From assembly GCF_010731615.1 (NCBI RefSeq), contig NZ_AP022618.1:3720001-3784000 (forward strand): a stretch of 64,000 nucleotides of DNA. Reading direction: 5' to 3'. How positions within the stretch are numbered: position 1 is the stretch's first letter; every line of letters begins with the position of its first letter. The notes beneath the pieces were generated by a model. That model saw only the letters and a program-made list of their open reading frames with translations. It was not told where the DNA came from and searched no databases. The DNA is from Mycolicibacterium insubricum. Its GTDB lineage: Bacteria > Actinomycetota > Actinomycetes > Mycobacteriales > Mycobacteriaceae. Positions 51,150 to 58,140 of this stretch are shown one piece after another. Both the position numbers and the translations under genes were made by a program.

Positions 51150-51937
51150 GAGTCGGCTTCGTCGGGGCCGGCCGAATGGGCGCCCCGATGGTGACGCGGT
51201 TGACCGCGGCCGGCCACGACGTGCGGGCGCTCGGCCGCACCGAGCAGAGCCGCGCCGCCGTCACCGAACTCGGTGCCACTGCGGTCGCGGACGCGGCGTC
51301 GGCGGCCGACGGCGCCGACGTCGTCGTCGTGTGCGTCTTCACCGACGACCAGGTGAACGCCGTCGCACCGGAGCTGATCGCGGCCATGCCCACCGGCTCG
51401 GTGCTGGTGCTGCACACCACCGGCAGCCCGGATACCGCCGCAGTGCTCGCCGAATCGGCGGGCCTGCGCGGCGTCGCGGTGCTCGACGCGCCGGTGAGCG
51501 GTGGCCCGCACGACATCGCTGCGGGTGCGGTGACGGTGTTCGTCGGCGGTGACGACGAAGCGCTGCAGCGGGCCCGGCCGGTGCTCGCCGCCTACGCCGA
51601 GCCGATCCTGCATGCCGGCGGCGTCGGGGCCGGACAGAAGATGAAGCTGGTCAACAACACGCTGTTCGCCGCGCAGATCGGCCTGATGGCCGAAGCCGTC
51701 CGGCTCGGCGACCGGCTGGGGCTGACCGAACAAGCGCTGCTGACCGCGCTGCCACAGGGCAGCGCAGCCAGCGCGGCGATGACCAATATCGCCCGGGCCG
51801 GTTCCACCGGGGCCTTCATCGCCGCGGTCGCCGAGTTCATCGGCAAGGACGTCGCGGTGGTGCGTGGCACCGCTGCCGAGTTGGGTACCGATCTCGGCCG
51901 GCTCGAACCATTGGTGGACGCCGGTCTGGGCCGCTGA
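51146..51937 (+). CDS. NAD(P)-dependent beta-hydroxyacid dehydrogenase (paralogue)
   Basis: A 263-residue relative of the preceding enzyme: VGFVGAGRMGAPMVTRL (residues 3-19), DAPVSGGPHDIAAGAV (about 115), and GAGQKMKLVNNTLFAAQ (about 162) with the catalytic Lys. GTG overlaps the previous stop (GTGA). The two genes look like an old tandem duplication with divergence. They may catalyse sequential or stereochemically distinct oxidations. Confidence 0.86.
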   Translation: MRVGFVGAGRMGAPMVTRLTAAGHDVRALGRTEQSRAAVTELGATAVADAASAADGADVVVVCVFTDDQVNAVAPELIAAMPTGSVLVLHTTGSPDTAAVLAESAGLRGVAVLDAPVSGGPHDIAAGAVTVFVGGDDEALQRARPVLAAYAEPILHAGGVGAGQKMKLVNNTLFAAQIGLMAEAVRLGDRLGLTEQALLTALPQGSAASAAMTNIARAGSTGAFIAAVAEFIGKDVAVVRGTAAELGTDLGRLEPLVDAGLGR

Positions 51938-52037
51938 TCCGGCCGATTCCCACCGCCGAGGAGGGAAAAGTGCTAGCGTTACAGATTATCTAACATTCGT
52001 AACTTCCCGCCCATCAGCCACAGCGGAGGAGCAGCAG

Positions 52038-53240
52038 ATGACGAAGCCCTCGGTGGTGTTCGATCCGTTCTCGGACGAGTACTACAACGATCCGTACGAC
52101 ATCTACCTGCGGATGCAGGACGAGGCGCCGGTCTACTACAACGAAGAGCACGACTTCTACGCACTGACCCGGCACGAGGACGTCGCCGCCGCGCTCAAGG
52201 ACCACGAAACGTACTCGTCGTCCAAGGGCTGCGACCTGTCGATGATCCGGTCCGGGGAGAACGTGGTGAAGTCCATCATCTTCATGGACCCGCCCGAGCA
52301 CCGCTACATGCGCAGCCTGGTGAACAAGGCGTTCACCCCGCGGGCCATCCAGTCCCAGCGCGAGACCGTCGAAGGACTCATCGACCGGTACCTGTCCAAA
52401 GTGGATGCGGACAACTTCGACGTCGTCGCCGACTTCTCCGGGCCTTTCCCGGTGGAGGTCATCACCCGGATGGCCGGAGTCCCCGAGGAGTACCGGCAGA
52501 AGGTCCGCGAGTGGATCGACATCTCGCTGACCCGCGAGCCGGGCAACATCGGCTACACCGAGGCCGGGATGGCCGCGGCCATCGAATCCGGCACCTACTA
52601 CTACCAGCTGGCACAGGAGCGGCGCGCCAACCCGCAGGACGACATGATCAGCCGGCTCATCGCGGCCGAGGTGCCCGACGACCACGGCGGCACCCGCAAA
52701 CTCGATGACATCGAGATCGCCGGCTTCACCTCGCTGCTCGGCGGCGCGGGCGCGGAGACCGTCACCAAGCTGGTGGGCAGCGCCATCGTCACCTTCGCCC
52801 GGTACCCGGATCAGTGGCAGAAGCTGCGCGACGACCGCAGCCTGCTGCCCGGCGCCGTGGAGGAGATGCTGCGCTTCGACGGGCCGGTGCACTACAACGT
52901 CCGGTTCACCCTGCGCGAGGCGACGCTGCACGGCGTCACGATCCCGGCCGGTAAGCCGGTGTTCCTGATGAAGGCCGCCGCCAACCGCGATCCCCGCGCC
53001 TTCACCAACGCCGGGGTGTTCGACATCGAGCGCGATCGGACCGAGGCGCAGAACCTGGGCTTCGGCTACGGCATCCACAGCTGCCTCGGTGCGGCGCTGG
53101 CCCGGATGGAAACGACGATCGCGATGGATCGGCTGCTGGACTTCATGCCCTCCTACGAGGTGCAGTGGGACGGACTGGAGCGGGTGCACATGCAGAATGT
53201 GGCCGGCTACCACCATGTTCCGGTGAAGGTGCTCCGATGA
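52038..53240 (+). CDS. cytochrome P450
   Basis: A 400-residue P450. I-helix GGAGAETVTK (acid-Thr pair at about residue 238), E-x-x-R in VEEMLRF, heme loop LGFGYGIHSCLGAA with ligand Cys about residue 349. Start ATG at 52038 with GGAGGA upstream. A 100-bp gap before it contains GTTAC and GTAAC arms (51978-52003), perhaps an operator. Followed by its ferredoxin. The P450 is probably reduced through the NuoF-like protein or an unlinked reductase. Confidence 0.9.
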   Translation: MTKPSVVFDPFSDEYYNDPYDIYLRMQDEAPVYYNEEHDFYALTRHEDVAAALKDHETYSSSKGCDLSMIRSGENVVKSIIFMDPPEHRYMRSLVNKAFTPRAIQSQRETVEGLIDRYLSKVDADNFDVVADFSGPFPVEVITRMAGVPEEYRQKVREWIDISLTREPGNIGYTEAGMAAAIESGTYYYQLAQERRANPQDDMISRLIAAEVPDDHGGTRKLDDIEIAGFTSLLGGAGAETVTKLVGSAIVTFARYPDQWQKLRDDRSLLPGAVEEMLRFDGPVHYNVRFTLREATLHGVTIPAGKPVFLMKAAANRDPRAFTNAGVFDIERDRTEAQNLGFGYGIHSCLGAALARMETTIAMDRLLDFMPSYEVQWDGLERVHMQNVAGYHHVPVKVLR

Positions 53241-53254
53241 CGAAGGGAACCGCA

Positions 53255-53461
53255 GTGGCGAAGAAGAAGGTTGTCGTCGATTTCGAGATCTGCGAATCCA
53301 ATGCCGTCTGCATGGGCATCATCCCCGAGGTGTTCCAGCTCGACGACGACGACTACCTGCACGTGCTCGACGACGAGGTGACGCCCGAACGGGAGCAGCT
53401 GATCCGCGAGGCCGTGCGCCAGTGCCCCCGCCAGGCCATCTCCATTGTCGAGGAGGAGTAG
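53255..53461 (+). CDS. single-cluster ferredoxin (CxxNxxC type)
   Basis: A 68-residue ferredoxin with Cys13-x2-Asn16-x2-Cys19 and Cys57-Pro. The fourth-ligand position is Asn, different from the His and Phe of the other two ferredoxins in this window. GTG at 53255 has GAAGGGA 6 nt upstream; an ATG at 53237 overlaps the P450 stop and would add six residues. It is the redox partner of the P450 immediately upstream. Confidence 0.87.
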   Translation: MAKKKVVVDFEICESNAVCMGIIPEVFQLDDDDYLHVLDDEVTPEREQLIREAVRQCPRQAISIVEEE

Positions 53462-53590
53462 GCCGAGCTGGCGGAGCCAGCGCTGGCCGGATCCGACCAT
53501 TGAGCAGGAGGAGTAGGCCGAGCTGGCGGAGCCTGCGGAGCCAGCGCTGGCCGGATCCGACCATCGATCTCGCGGAGTAGGCCGAGCTGG
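53451..53590. repeat. tandem repeat of the ferredoxin 3-prime end (about 55 bp, 2.3 copies)
   Basis: AGGAGGAGTAGGCCGAGCTGG at the ferredoxin stop (53451-) is repeated at 53506- and partly at 53573-. The second copy carries an extra GCCTGCGGA-like insert. Each copy holds the perfect palindrome CCAGCGCTGG followed by CCGGATCCG. The array lies in the convergent gap before the CrtC/AttH-like gene, and could form stacked hairpins acting as a terminator. Confidence 0.78.
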
Positions 53591-53591
53591 G

Positions 53592-54536
53592 TCAGCGGCG
53601 GTTGCGGTTCCATTCCATCCAGCCGACGCCGCGGCGTCCGTCGCCGGTGGTGACTGTCACCCAGGCGCGGGGAAATTCGGCGACCCGCCCGTCGTCGGCG
53701 ACCAGCCGCACCGGCGCGTGACCGACCGGCGTCACGTCGACTTCGAGGTCACCGGGTTGCACGCTGACGTGCGCGCCCGCGGGTAGCCCGTCGGGCCTGA
53801 AGTCCTCGGTGGCCCGAACACTCCGCAGCTCGTCGAGGTTCCCGTCGGGATCCTGGAGGTATCCGAGAGCGACGGGGTCGAGGCCCGGAATACGGACTTC
53901 GACGGCGTGCAGGTGAGTGCCGTCGTCCAGGTGGATCGCACTCCACACCCAGTCCATGCTCCACCAGTCCCGCACACCCCAGGAGTGATCTCGTTGCCCC
54001 GCTGCGGCTTTCACGTCGTAGCTGCGCTCCCCCACGGTGACGGTTCCGCTGACCGTGCACGGGATCTCGTAGCGGGTGGCCAGCCGGTATCGGTAGGGGC
54101 GGCCCGCGGTGGACCAGACCAGATCGATCGAAACCGGTACCGGCGAACCGTCGCCGTCGCGCAGCAGTTCGGCTGGATCGTCGAAGCTGCGGCCCTGGCC
54201 GTGCATCACCACCCGGTAGGACCGCAACGGCTCGATCGCGTGGTGCGACAGCGTGATTCCGCTCGCCTGGGTGTTGTTGGGGTCGTTCGGCACCGCGGCC
54301 CGGAAGTCGTTGAGCGCGACGGTCGGCCGTCCGGGACCGCAGATCAGCCCGTTGACCCAGGCCTGACCCTCGTTCGGGTACCAGCCCAGCCGGATCCAGC
54401 CACCGATGCCGGCCGCGGGATCGGCGAAGTCGAAATACCAGCTCTCGTTCCACAGTGCGTCGCCGGGCGCCGGATGCGCGAGCTCATCGGTTTCGTTGGG
54501 CAGCAACGGTTCATCGGAGTCGACCGGTTCGGTCAC
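53592..54536 (-). CDS. CrtC/AttH-like lipocalin-fold protein (DUF7064/7065 type)
   Basis: About 314 residues. Motifs WYFDFADPAAGIGGWIRLGW near residue 30, GLICGPGRP near 62 and GQRDHSWGVRDWW near 200 are typical of a two-lipocalin-domain family related to hydroxyneurosporene synthase (CrtC) and AttH. Members are found in carbon catabolism clusters and some act as hydratases. I chose the GTG at 54536, which has GAGGAGGAC at optimal spacing; ATG at 54590 is longer without such a site. Confidence 0.75.
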   Translation of the reverse strand: MTEPVDSDEPLLPNETDELAHPAPGDALWNESWYFDFADPAAGIGGWIRLGWYPNEGQAWVNGLICGPGRPTVALNDFRAAVPNDPNNTQASGITLSHHAIEPLRSYRVVMHGQGRSFDDPAELLRDGDGSPVPVSIDLVWSTAGRPYRYRLATRYEIPCTVSGTVTVGERSYDVKAAAGQRDHSWGVRDWWSMDWVWSAIHLDDGTHLHAVEVRIPGLDPVALGYLQDPDGNLDELRSVRATEDFRPDGLPAGAHVSVQPGDLEVDVTPVGHAPVRLVADDGRVAEFPRAWVTVTTGDGRRGVGWMEWNRNRR

Positions 54537-54645
54537 AGTGGAGTCCTCCTCGGCCGGGGCAGTTGCGACGCGGCGCAGCACGCGTGACAAATCTAGCGCG
54601 GTCTGTCACTGCGGCGTGGCAAGAGGCGCCCGCTGAGCCCCCGAC

Positions 54646-55008
54646 TCAGCGTTCGATGGCCAGCGCTGCCAGGTAGACGGTGGACGCGATCGCGAGCAGT
54701 AGGTACAGGCCGGGGAAGGCCATGTTGTAAAAGACGCGGGCCCGGATATGGGTGACAACGGCACCGGTGAAGAACAGGACCAGTCCGGTTCCGGCCGCGA
54801 CGCCGAGCCACGGAACCGCGAAGAGGCCGACGGTCAGCCCCATGGCCCCGGCCAGCTTCAACGTCGCAAGGTAGGGCAGGGCGCCGACGGGCACGTGCAC
54901 CTCGGCGGAGTTCTGCAACACGAAGCCGGCCCGACTGTAGTCGGCGACGGCGATGAGCGCGTTGGCGGCGATGCACACGATCGTCGCGACGAACAGCGCC
55001 GTGGTCAT
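54646..55008 (-). CDS. DoxX-like membrane protein
   Basis: A 120-residue protein with four hydrophobic helices and the conserved segments PYLATLKLAGAMGLTVGLF and HIRARVFYNMAFPGLYLLLA. DoxX-like proteins are often next to ECF sigma factors and oxidative stress genes in actinobacteria, as here. The ATG overlaps the stop of a 34-codon ORF (55005-55109) by 4 nt, so translation may be coupled. Confidence 0.85.
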   Translation of the reverse strand: MTTALFVATIVCIAANALIAVADYSRAGFVLQNSAEVHVPVGALPYLATLKLAGAMGLTVGLFAVPWLGVAAGTGLVLFFTGAVVTHIRARVFYNMAFPGLYLLLAIASTVYLAALAIER

Positions 55009-55109
55009 GCGCTTCGCCTGACCGCGACGGTGTATGAACGAAACATCGGGTCGTGGTCGGCGGAGATTTGTCGGGATGTGCTGCGGAATCGGGTGTTCGG
55101 TACGCTCAT
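55005..55109 (-). CDS. 34-residue basic leader peptide upstream of DoxX (small ORF)
   Basis: Starts MSVPNTRFRSTSRQ, ends VAVRRSA, rich in Arg/Ser. GAGGAGG lies 5 nt before the ATG and the stop overlaps the DoxX ATG (ATGA). Its good ribosome site and coupling suggest it is translated, whether or not the peptide has a function of its own. Confidence 0.5.
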   Translation of the reverse strand: MSVPNTRFRSTSRQISADHDPMFRSYTVAVRRSA

Positions 55110-55197
55110 GGCGGCTGCCTCCTCGGAATTCGGTCCGTCGGAAATGAGATCGGTCGTCTCACCTGTACCGACGTCCCGAACCCCGGAAAGGTGACAT

Positions 55198-56046
55198 GTG
55201 GTGGTCCCGGTCTCAGATTTCGAAGCGGTCCGGCCGCAGTTGACCGCGATGGCGTTCCGCATGCTCGGTTGCCTCCAGGACGCGGAGGACGCGGTGCAGA
55301 GCACGTGGATCAAGGCGTCCGTCACGGTAGGCGAACGTCCGCGCAACCCCGCCGCATGGTTGACCACCGTGCTGACCAGGGTGTGTCTGGATCAGCTGCG
55401 CACCCGTAGCCGGCGGCCGGAGGAGCCCCTGTTCGCGGATTTGCCACCCGCCGAGGTGTTCGCGGCCGACGAGCGCTACCTGCAGCGGGAGTCGGTTTCC
55501 CGCGCGCTGATGGTGGTGCTCGACCGGCTGACACCGGCGCAGCGCGTCGCATACGTTCTGCACGACCTGTTCGGTATGACCTTCGCGGAGGTCGCCGACG
55601 TTCTCGGCACCAGCCCGGCCAGTGCGAAGAAGCACGCGAGCCGTGCGCGCGGACGACTCCAATCGCCTGCGTCCGCTGCGCCCGCCGCCCCCGCCGTCGT
55701 GGACGCGTTCCTCACCGCGGCCGGCGGCGGCGACCTGAACCGGATGATCGCTCTGATGGCGGACGGTTGCGTCCGGGTCGTCGATCCGGCTCTCGTCCCA
55801 CCCCGCACACCGACCGTCGTCACCGGCGCCCGCGCGATTGCCGAGGAAACCGGACTGTTCGCCGCGCGCATCCGAGCCGGCACCTGGGTCCTCACCGACG
55901 GATGCCCGACCTATGTCCTGGCCCCCGGCGGCCACCTGCTCGCCGTCGTCGACATCACGCTGGACGACGAGCGGGTTGTCCGCATCAACATCCGCCGAGC
56001 ACCCCCGAACGCGGCATTCGCGCTTGCCGCCCCGGGCGACGGGTAG
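55198..56046 (+). CDS. RNA polymerase sigma factor, ECF family with C-terminal SnoaL-like domain
   Basis: A 282-residue sigma factor. Region 2 is at about residues 8-75 (LTAMAFRMLGCLQDAEDAVQ, TWIKAS) and region 4 at about 110-165 (LTPAQRVAYVLHDLFGMTF, GTSPASAKKHASRARGR). A C-terminal NTF2-like domain follows (residues 170-282), as in the SigJ/ECF41 type, which senses or self-regulates through this domain. GTG at 55198 follows GAAAGGTG. Divergent from the DoxX gene, a common arrangement; the intervening 189 bp probably hold its own promoter. Confidence 0.87.
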   Translation: MVVPVSDFEAVRPQLTAMAFRMLGCLQDAEDAVQSTWIKASVTVGERPRNPAAWLTTVLTRVCLDQLRTRSRRPEEPLFADLPPAEVFAADERYLQRESVSRALMVVLDRLTPAQRVAYVLHDLFGMTFAEVADVLGTSPASAKKHASRARGRLQSPASAAPAAPAVVDAFLTAAGGGDLNRMIALMADGCVRVVDPALVPPRTPTVVTGARAIAEETGLFAARIRAGTWVLTDGCPTYVLAPGGHLLAVVDITLDDERVVRINIRRAPPNAAFALAAPGDG

Positions 56047-56063
56047 GGGTGATTCAGGAACCG

Positions 56064-56561
56064 TCAGGCCGGCACCAGGTCCGCGACGACGGGAAAGCAC
56101 AGGGCGGCGCTGCGGAACGTCTCGACCGATCCGGGCTCGGCCGTGGTGTTGGCCGCGGCCAGCGCCTGGGACTTGAAGGCCTTGGCCGCCACCGTCAGCC
56201 GGTGTTCGACCGAGCCCACGCTGCGGTCGAGTTCGCTGGGCCAGAAGTCGCCCCACAGGGTCACCTCGGTGCCGCCGTGCTCGAGCGCCTGGCGCACGCC
56301 TTCGCGGATGCGGGCATCCGAGCCATACAGCTCGCCGGCCACAGCCAGCGCATTCGGATGGGTACCGGCCGGCCCGTGGACCAATTCGGTTTCCAGATCG
56401 GCGATCTCGGCGCCGAGAATCTCCAGCGGACGCACGTCACCGGCGTCGGCGAGCATCACCCGGACGTCCCAGCCGGCCATCACCCGGTCGAACATCCAGC
56501 CACCGGCGGCCGCAACGGCGTCGGCGACCGTGGCGGCGACGACGTCGAGCCGGTACCTCAC
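56064..56561 (-). CDS. conserved hypothetical protein (co-translated with TetR)
   Basis: About 165 residues. A MRYRLDVVAATVADAV start and alternating helix-strand pattern around WDVRVMLADAGDVRPLEILG and EVTLWGDFWPSELDR (by position); no recognised family. GTG at 56561 overlaps the TetR stop by 4 nt; an ATG at 56648 lies inside the TetR gene. Probably part of the regulatory operon of TetR at 56558. Confidence 0.68.
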   Translation of the reverse strand: MRYRLDVVAATVADAVAAAGGWMFDRVMAGWDVRVMLADAGDVRPLEILGAEIADLETELVHGPAGTHPNALAVAGELYGSDARIREGVRQALEHGGTEVTLWGDFWPSELDRSVGSVEHRLTVAAKAFKSQALAAANTTAEPGSVETFRSAALCFPVVADLVPA

Positions 56562-57160
56562 GATGCGTCCGGTGCGAACTCCCTCGCCAGCGATGTCGCG
56601 TACTCCCGCAGTGTTTCCTGCAGCGGAACCGATGGATCGAGCAGCCATGAAATTTCCAATCCGTTGACGAGGGACACAATCTGCACGGCCTTGACGGCCG
56701 GGTCGAAATCATTGCGGTAGCGCCCGCTGGCCTGCGCGTCGGCGATCAGGTCGGTGATGATCCGGACGGCGGCGCGCTGACGGGCCAGTAGCCGGTCGTG
56801 CAGGGGCGCGTCGGGCATCAGGTTTTCCACCAGCAGCACCGAGTAGGTCCCGACCAATTCGGGAGCCCGTTCCACCCGGTCGCCGGCGCGGGCGATCTGC
56901 ACCAGCAGATCACCGGACCGGTCCGAGTGCGCGAGGTCGTCGGCGTCGCGGGCGTCGACGACGGCGTGCAGCAGCTGCTCCTTGGAATCGAAGTGGTGCA
57001 GCAGTCCGGCCGCGCTCACCCCGGCCTCCCTGGCGATCTGCGCCAGGGTGGTGTTGCGCCACCCGTTGCGGGTGACCAGGCGCTGCGCAACGTCGAGGAT
57101 CCGCTGTTTGCGGTCCTCACCCTTGGCGAGCAGCGTCGCATAAGGCCTGGCAGAGGTCAC
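56558..57160 (-). CDS. TetR-family transcriptional regulator
   Basis: A 200-residue TetR protein. HTH around residues 20-65: RILDVAQRLVTRNGWRN, then TLAQIAREAGVSAAGLLHHF and SKEQLL. GTG at 57160 has GGAGGAC 11 nt upstream. A 28-bp inverted repeat lies 27 bp upstream and is its probable operator. It forms an operon with the hypothetical protein at 56064. Confidence 0.87.
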   Translation of the reverse strand: MTSARPYATLLAKGEDRKQRILDVAQRLVTRNGWRNTTLAQIAREAGVSAAGLLHHFDSKEQLLHAVVDARDADDLAHSDRSGDLLVQIARAGDRVERAPELVGTYSVLLVENLMPDAPLHDRLLARQRAAVRIITDLIADAQASGRYRNDFDPAVKAVQIVSLVNGLEISWLLDPSVPLQETLREYATSLAREFAPDAS

Positions 57161-57186
57161 GGGGCTGGTTGTCCTCCGGTCGAATG

Positions 57187-57214
57187 AACCTACTTAATGA
57201 ACGTACAGTAGGTT
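57187..57214. promoter_or_regulatory. inverted repeat, probable TetR operator
   Basis: AACCTAC (57187-57193) and GTAGGTT (57208-57214) are perfectly complementary arms with a 14-bp spacer, 27 bp upstream of the TetR start. Auto-regulation is the simplest reading. Confidence 0.6.
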
Positions 57215-57275
57215 AGATCTCCCGTTGTGGCAAGCGTCACTTTCAGCACCGACTTCCCGCCCCTGCTTCCGGAGG

Positions 57276-58028
57276 CTACGTCCCGCCGGAGCGGAGGATC
57301 TGGCGGATCTGCCCGTCGAGTCGGTCGACGTCGGTGACCACCGGCATTCCGTGCACGAAGGTCATCATCACGCCGCTGATGTAGGTGAGTACCAGCACGG
57401 CCTGCTCATCGGCCGATGCCACCGGCACCGCCCCGTCGCTCGAACCCTCACCGGCCTGCCACTGAGCCACCGCATCGCGGGCCAGTCCGTAGAGCCGGGT
57501 CCCGAAGTCCAGGAATTCCTCGGCCAGGGTGGGGTCGTTGCGGCCCAGCAGCATCAGCTCGAGGCGGGCCCGGGTGCGGGTCAGCCACGGCTCCGTGCCG
57601 GACAGCATGACCAGCGCCGCCAACCCGCGGGTTCCCGAGTAGCCCGACGACCCGTCGTCAGCCAAGTTCATTGCGGGCGGTCCCGGCTCCGAACCACCCA
57701 GGTCCACCGCGGGCGGTCCCGCCTTCGCTCCGGCTCCGCCGGCACTCGCTACGCTCGCGCCAACTCCGCCTGCGCTCGCCGAACCACCGAGTTCGGTCAG
57801 CATCGACAGATCGGCCACGTCGAGTTCGACGACTCGGGCCGCAATGGCGTGCAGCAGCGACTGCCGGGTCCGGAAGTAGTAGGAGGCGGTTCCGGCCGGC
57901 AGGCCGGCTTGGGCATCGACCTTCGGATGGCTGAGTCCGCGGGACCCGTGGTTGCCCAGCAATGCGATGCCCGCATCGGCGATCTGACGTCGCCGCTCGG
58001 CTGAATTGTATCGTCTACGTGCGGTAAT
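57276..58028 (-). CDS. TetR-family regulator with low-complexity insert and no canonical start codon
   Basis: The reading frame contains a complete TetR N-terminus: YNSAERRRQIADAGIALLGN, HGSRGLSHPKVDAQAGLPAG, then TASYYFRTRQSLLH. The nearest ATG/GTG/TTG is TTG at 57962, which would remove helix 1 of the DNA-binding domain. Between there and the upstream stop at 58128 no ATG, GTG, TTG or CTG is in frame. An ATT at 58028 follows TATACT by 6 nt, so a leaderless ATT start giving about 250 residues is the best reading; a sequencing error or missing base is the alternative. Residues about 85-130 (from ATT) are Gly/Ala/Ser-rich, partly encoded by a GAGCG-type repeat at 57720-57782. Confidence 0.72.
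   Translation of the reverse strand: MTARRRYNSAERRRQIADAGIALLGNHGSRGLSHPKVDAQAGLPAGTASYYFRTRQSLLHAIAARVVELDVADLSMLTELGGSASAGGVGASVASAGGAGAKAGPPAVDLGGSEPGPPAMNLADDGSSGYSGTRGLAALVMLSGTEPWLTRTRARLELMLLGRNDPTLAEEFLDFGTRLYGLARDAVAQWQAGEGSSDGAVPVASADEQAVLVLTYISGVMMTFVHGMPVVTDVDRLDGQIRQILRSGGT
57720..57782. repeat. GAGCG-type repeat inserted in frame in a TetR gene
   Basis: Read on the plus strand, CTTCGCTCCGGCTCCGCCGG followed by CACTCGCTACGCTCGCGCC, the same class of sequence as the intergenic repeats at 2910 and 47351. In the TetR frame it encodes a run of Gly, Ala and Ser. Flanking GGGCGGTCCCG occurs twice (near 57676 and 57711), suggesting local duplication. Confidence 0.6.
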
Positions 58029-58102
58029 GCGGTCAGTATACGACTCGCGGCCGGCCCGGCCGGGCTCGGCCGGGTGGCGGTGTGCACCGTATTCCGCCGT
58101 TG

Positions 58103-58126
58103 ATTCCTCTAATCTTATAGAGGATT
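58103..58126. promoter_or_regulatory. inverted repeat before LVIVD gene, probable operator
   Basis: ATTCCTCTA (58103-58111) and TAGAGGATT (58118-58126) pair with one mismatch around 6 bp. It lies 14 bp before the ATG at 58141 and about 75 bp upstream of the TetR ATT start, so the divergent TetR probably binds here. Confidence 0.55.
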
Positions 58127-58140
58127 GCTATCGTCGGCGG

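Noticed and set aside
51978..52003. GTTAC/GTAAC arms upstream of the second P450
   Set aside because: Five-base arms with a 16-bp gap are not distinguishable from chance in an AT-richer promoter.
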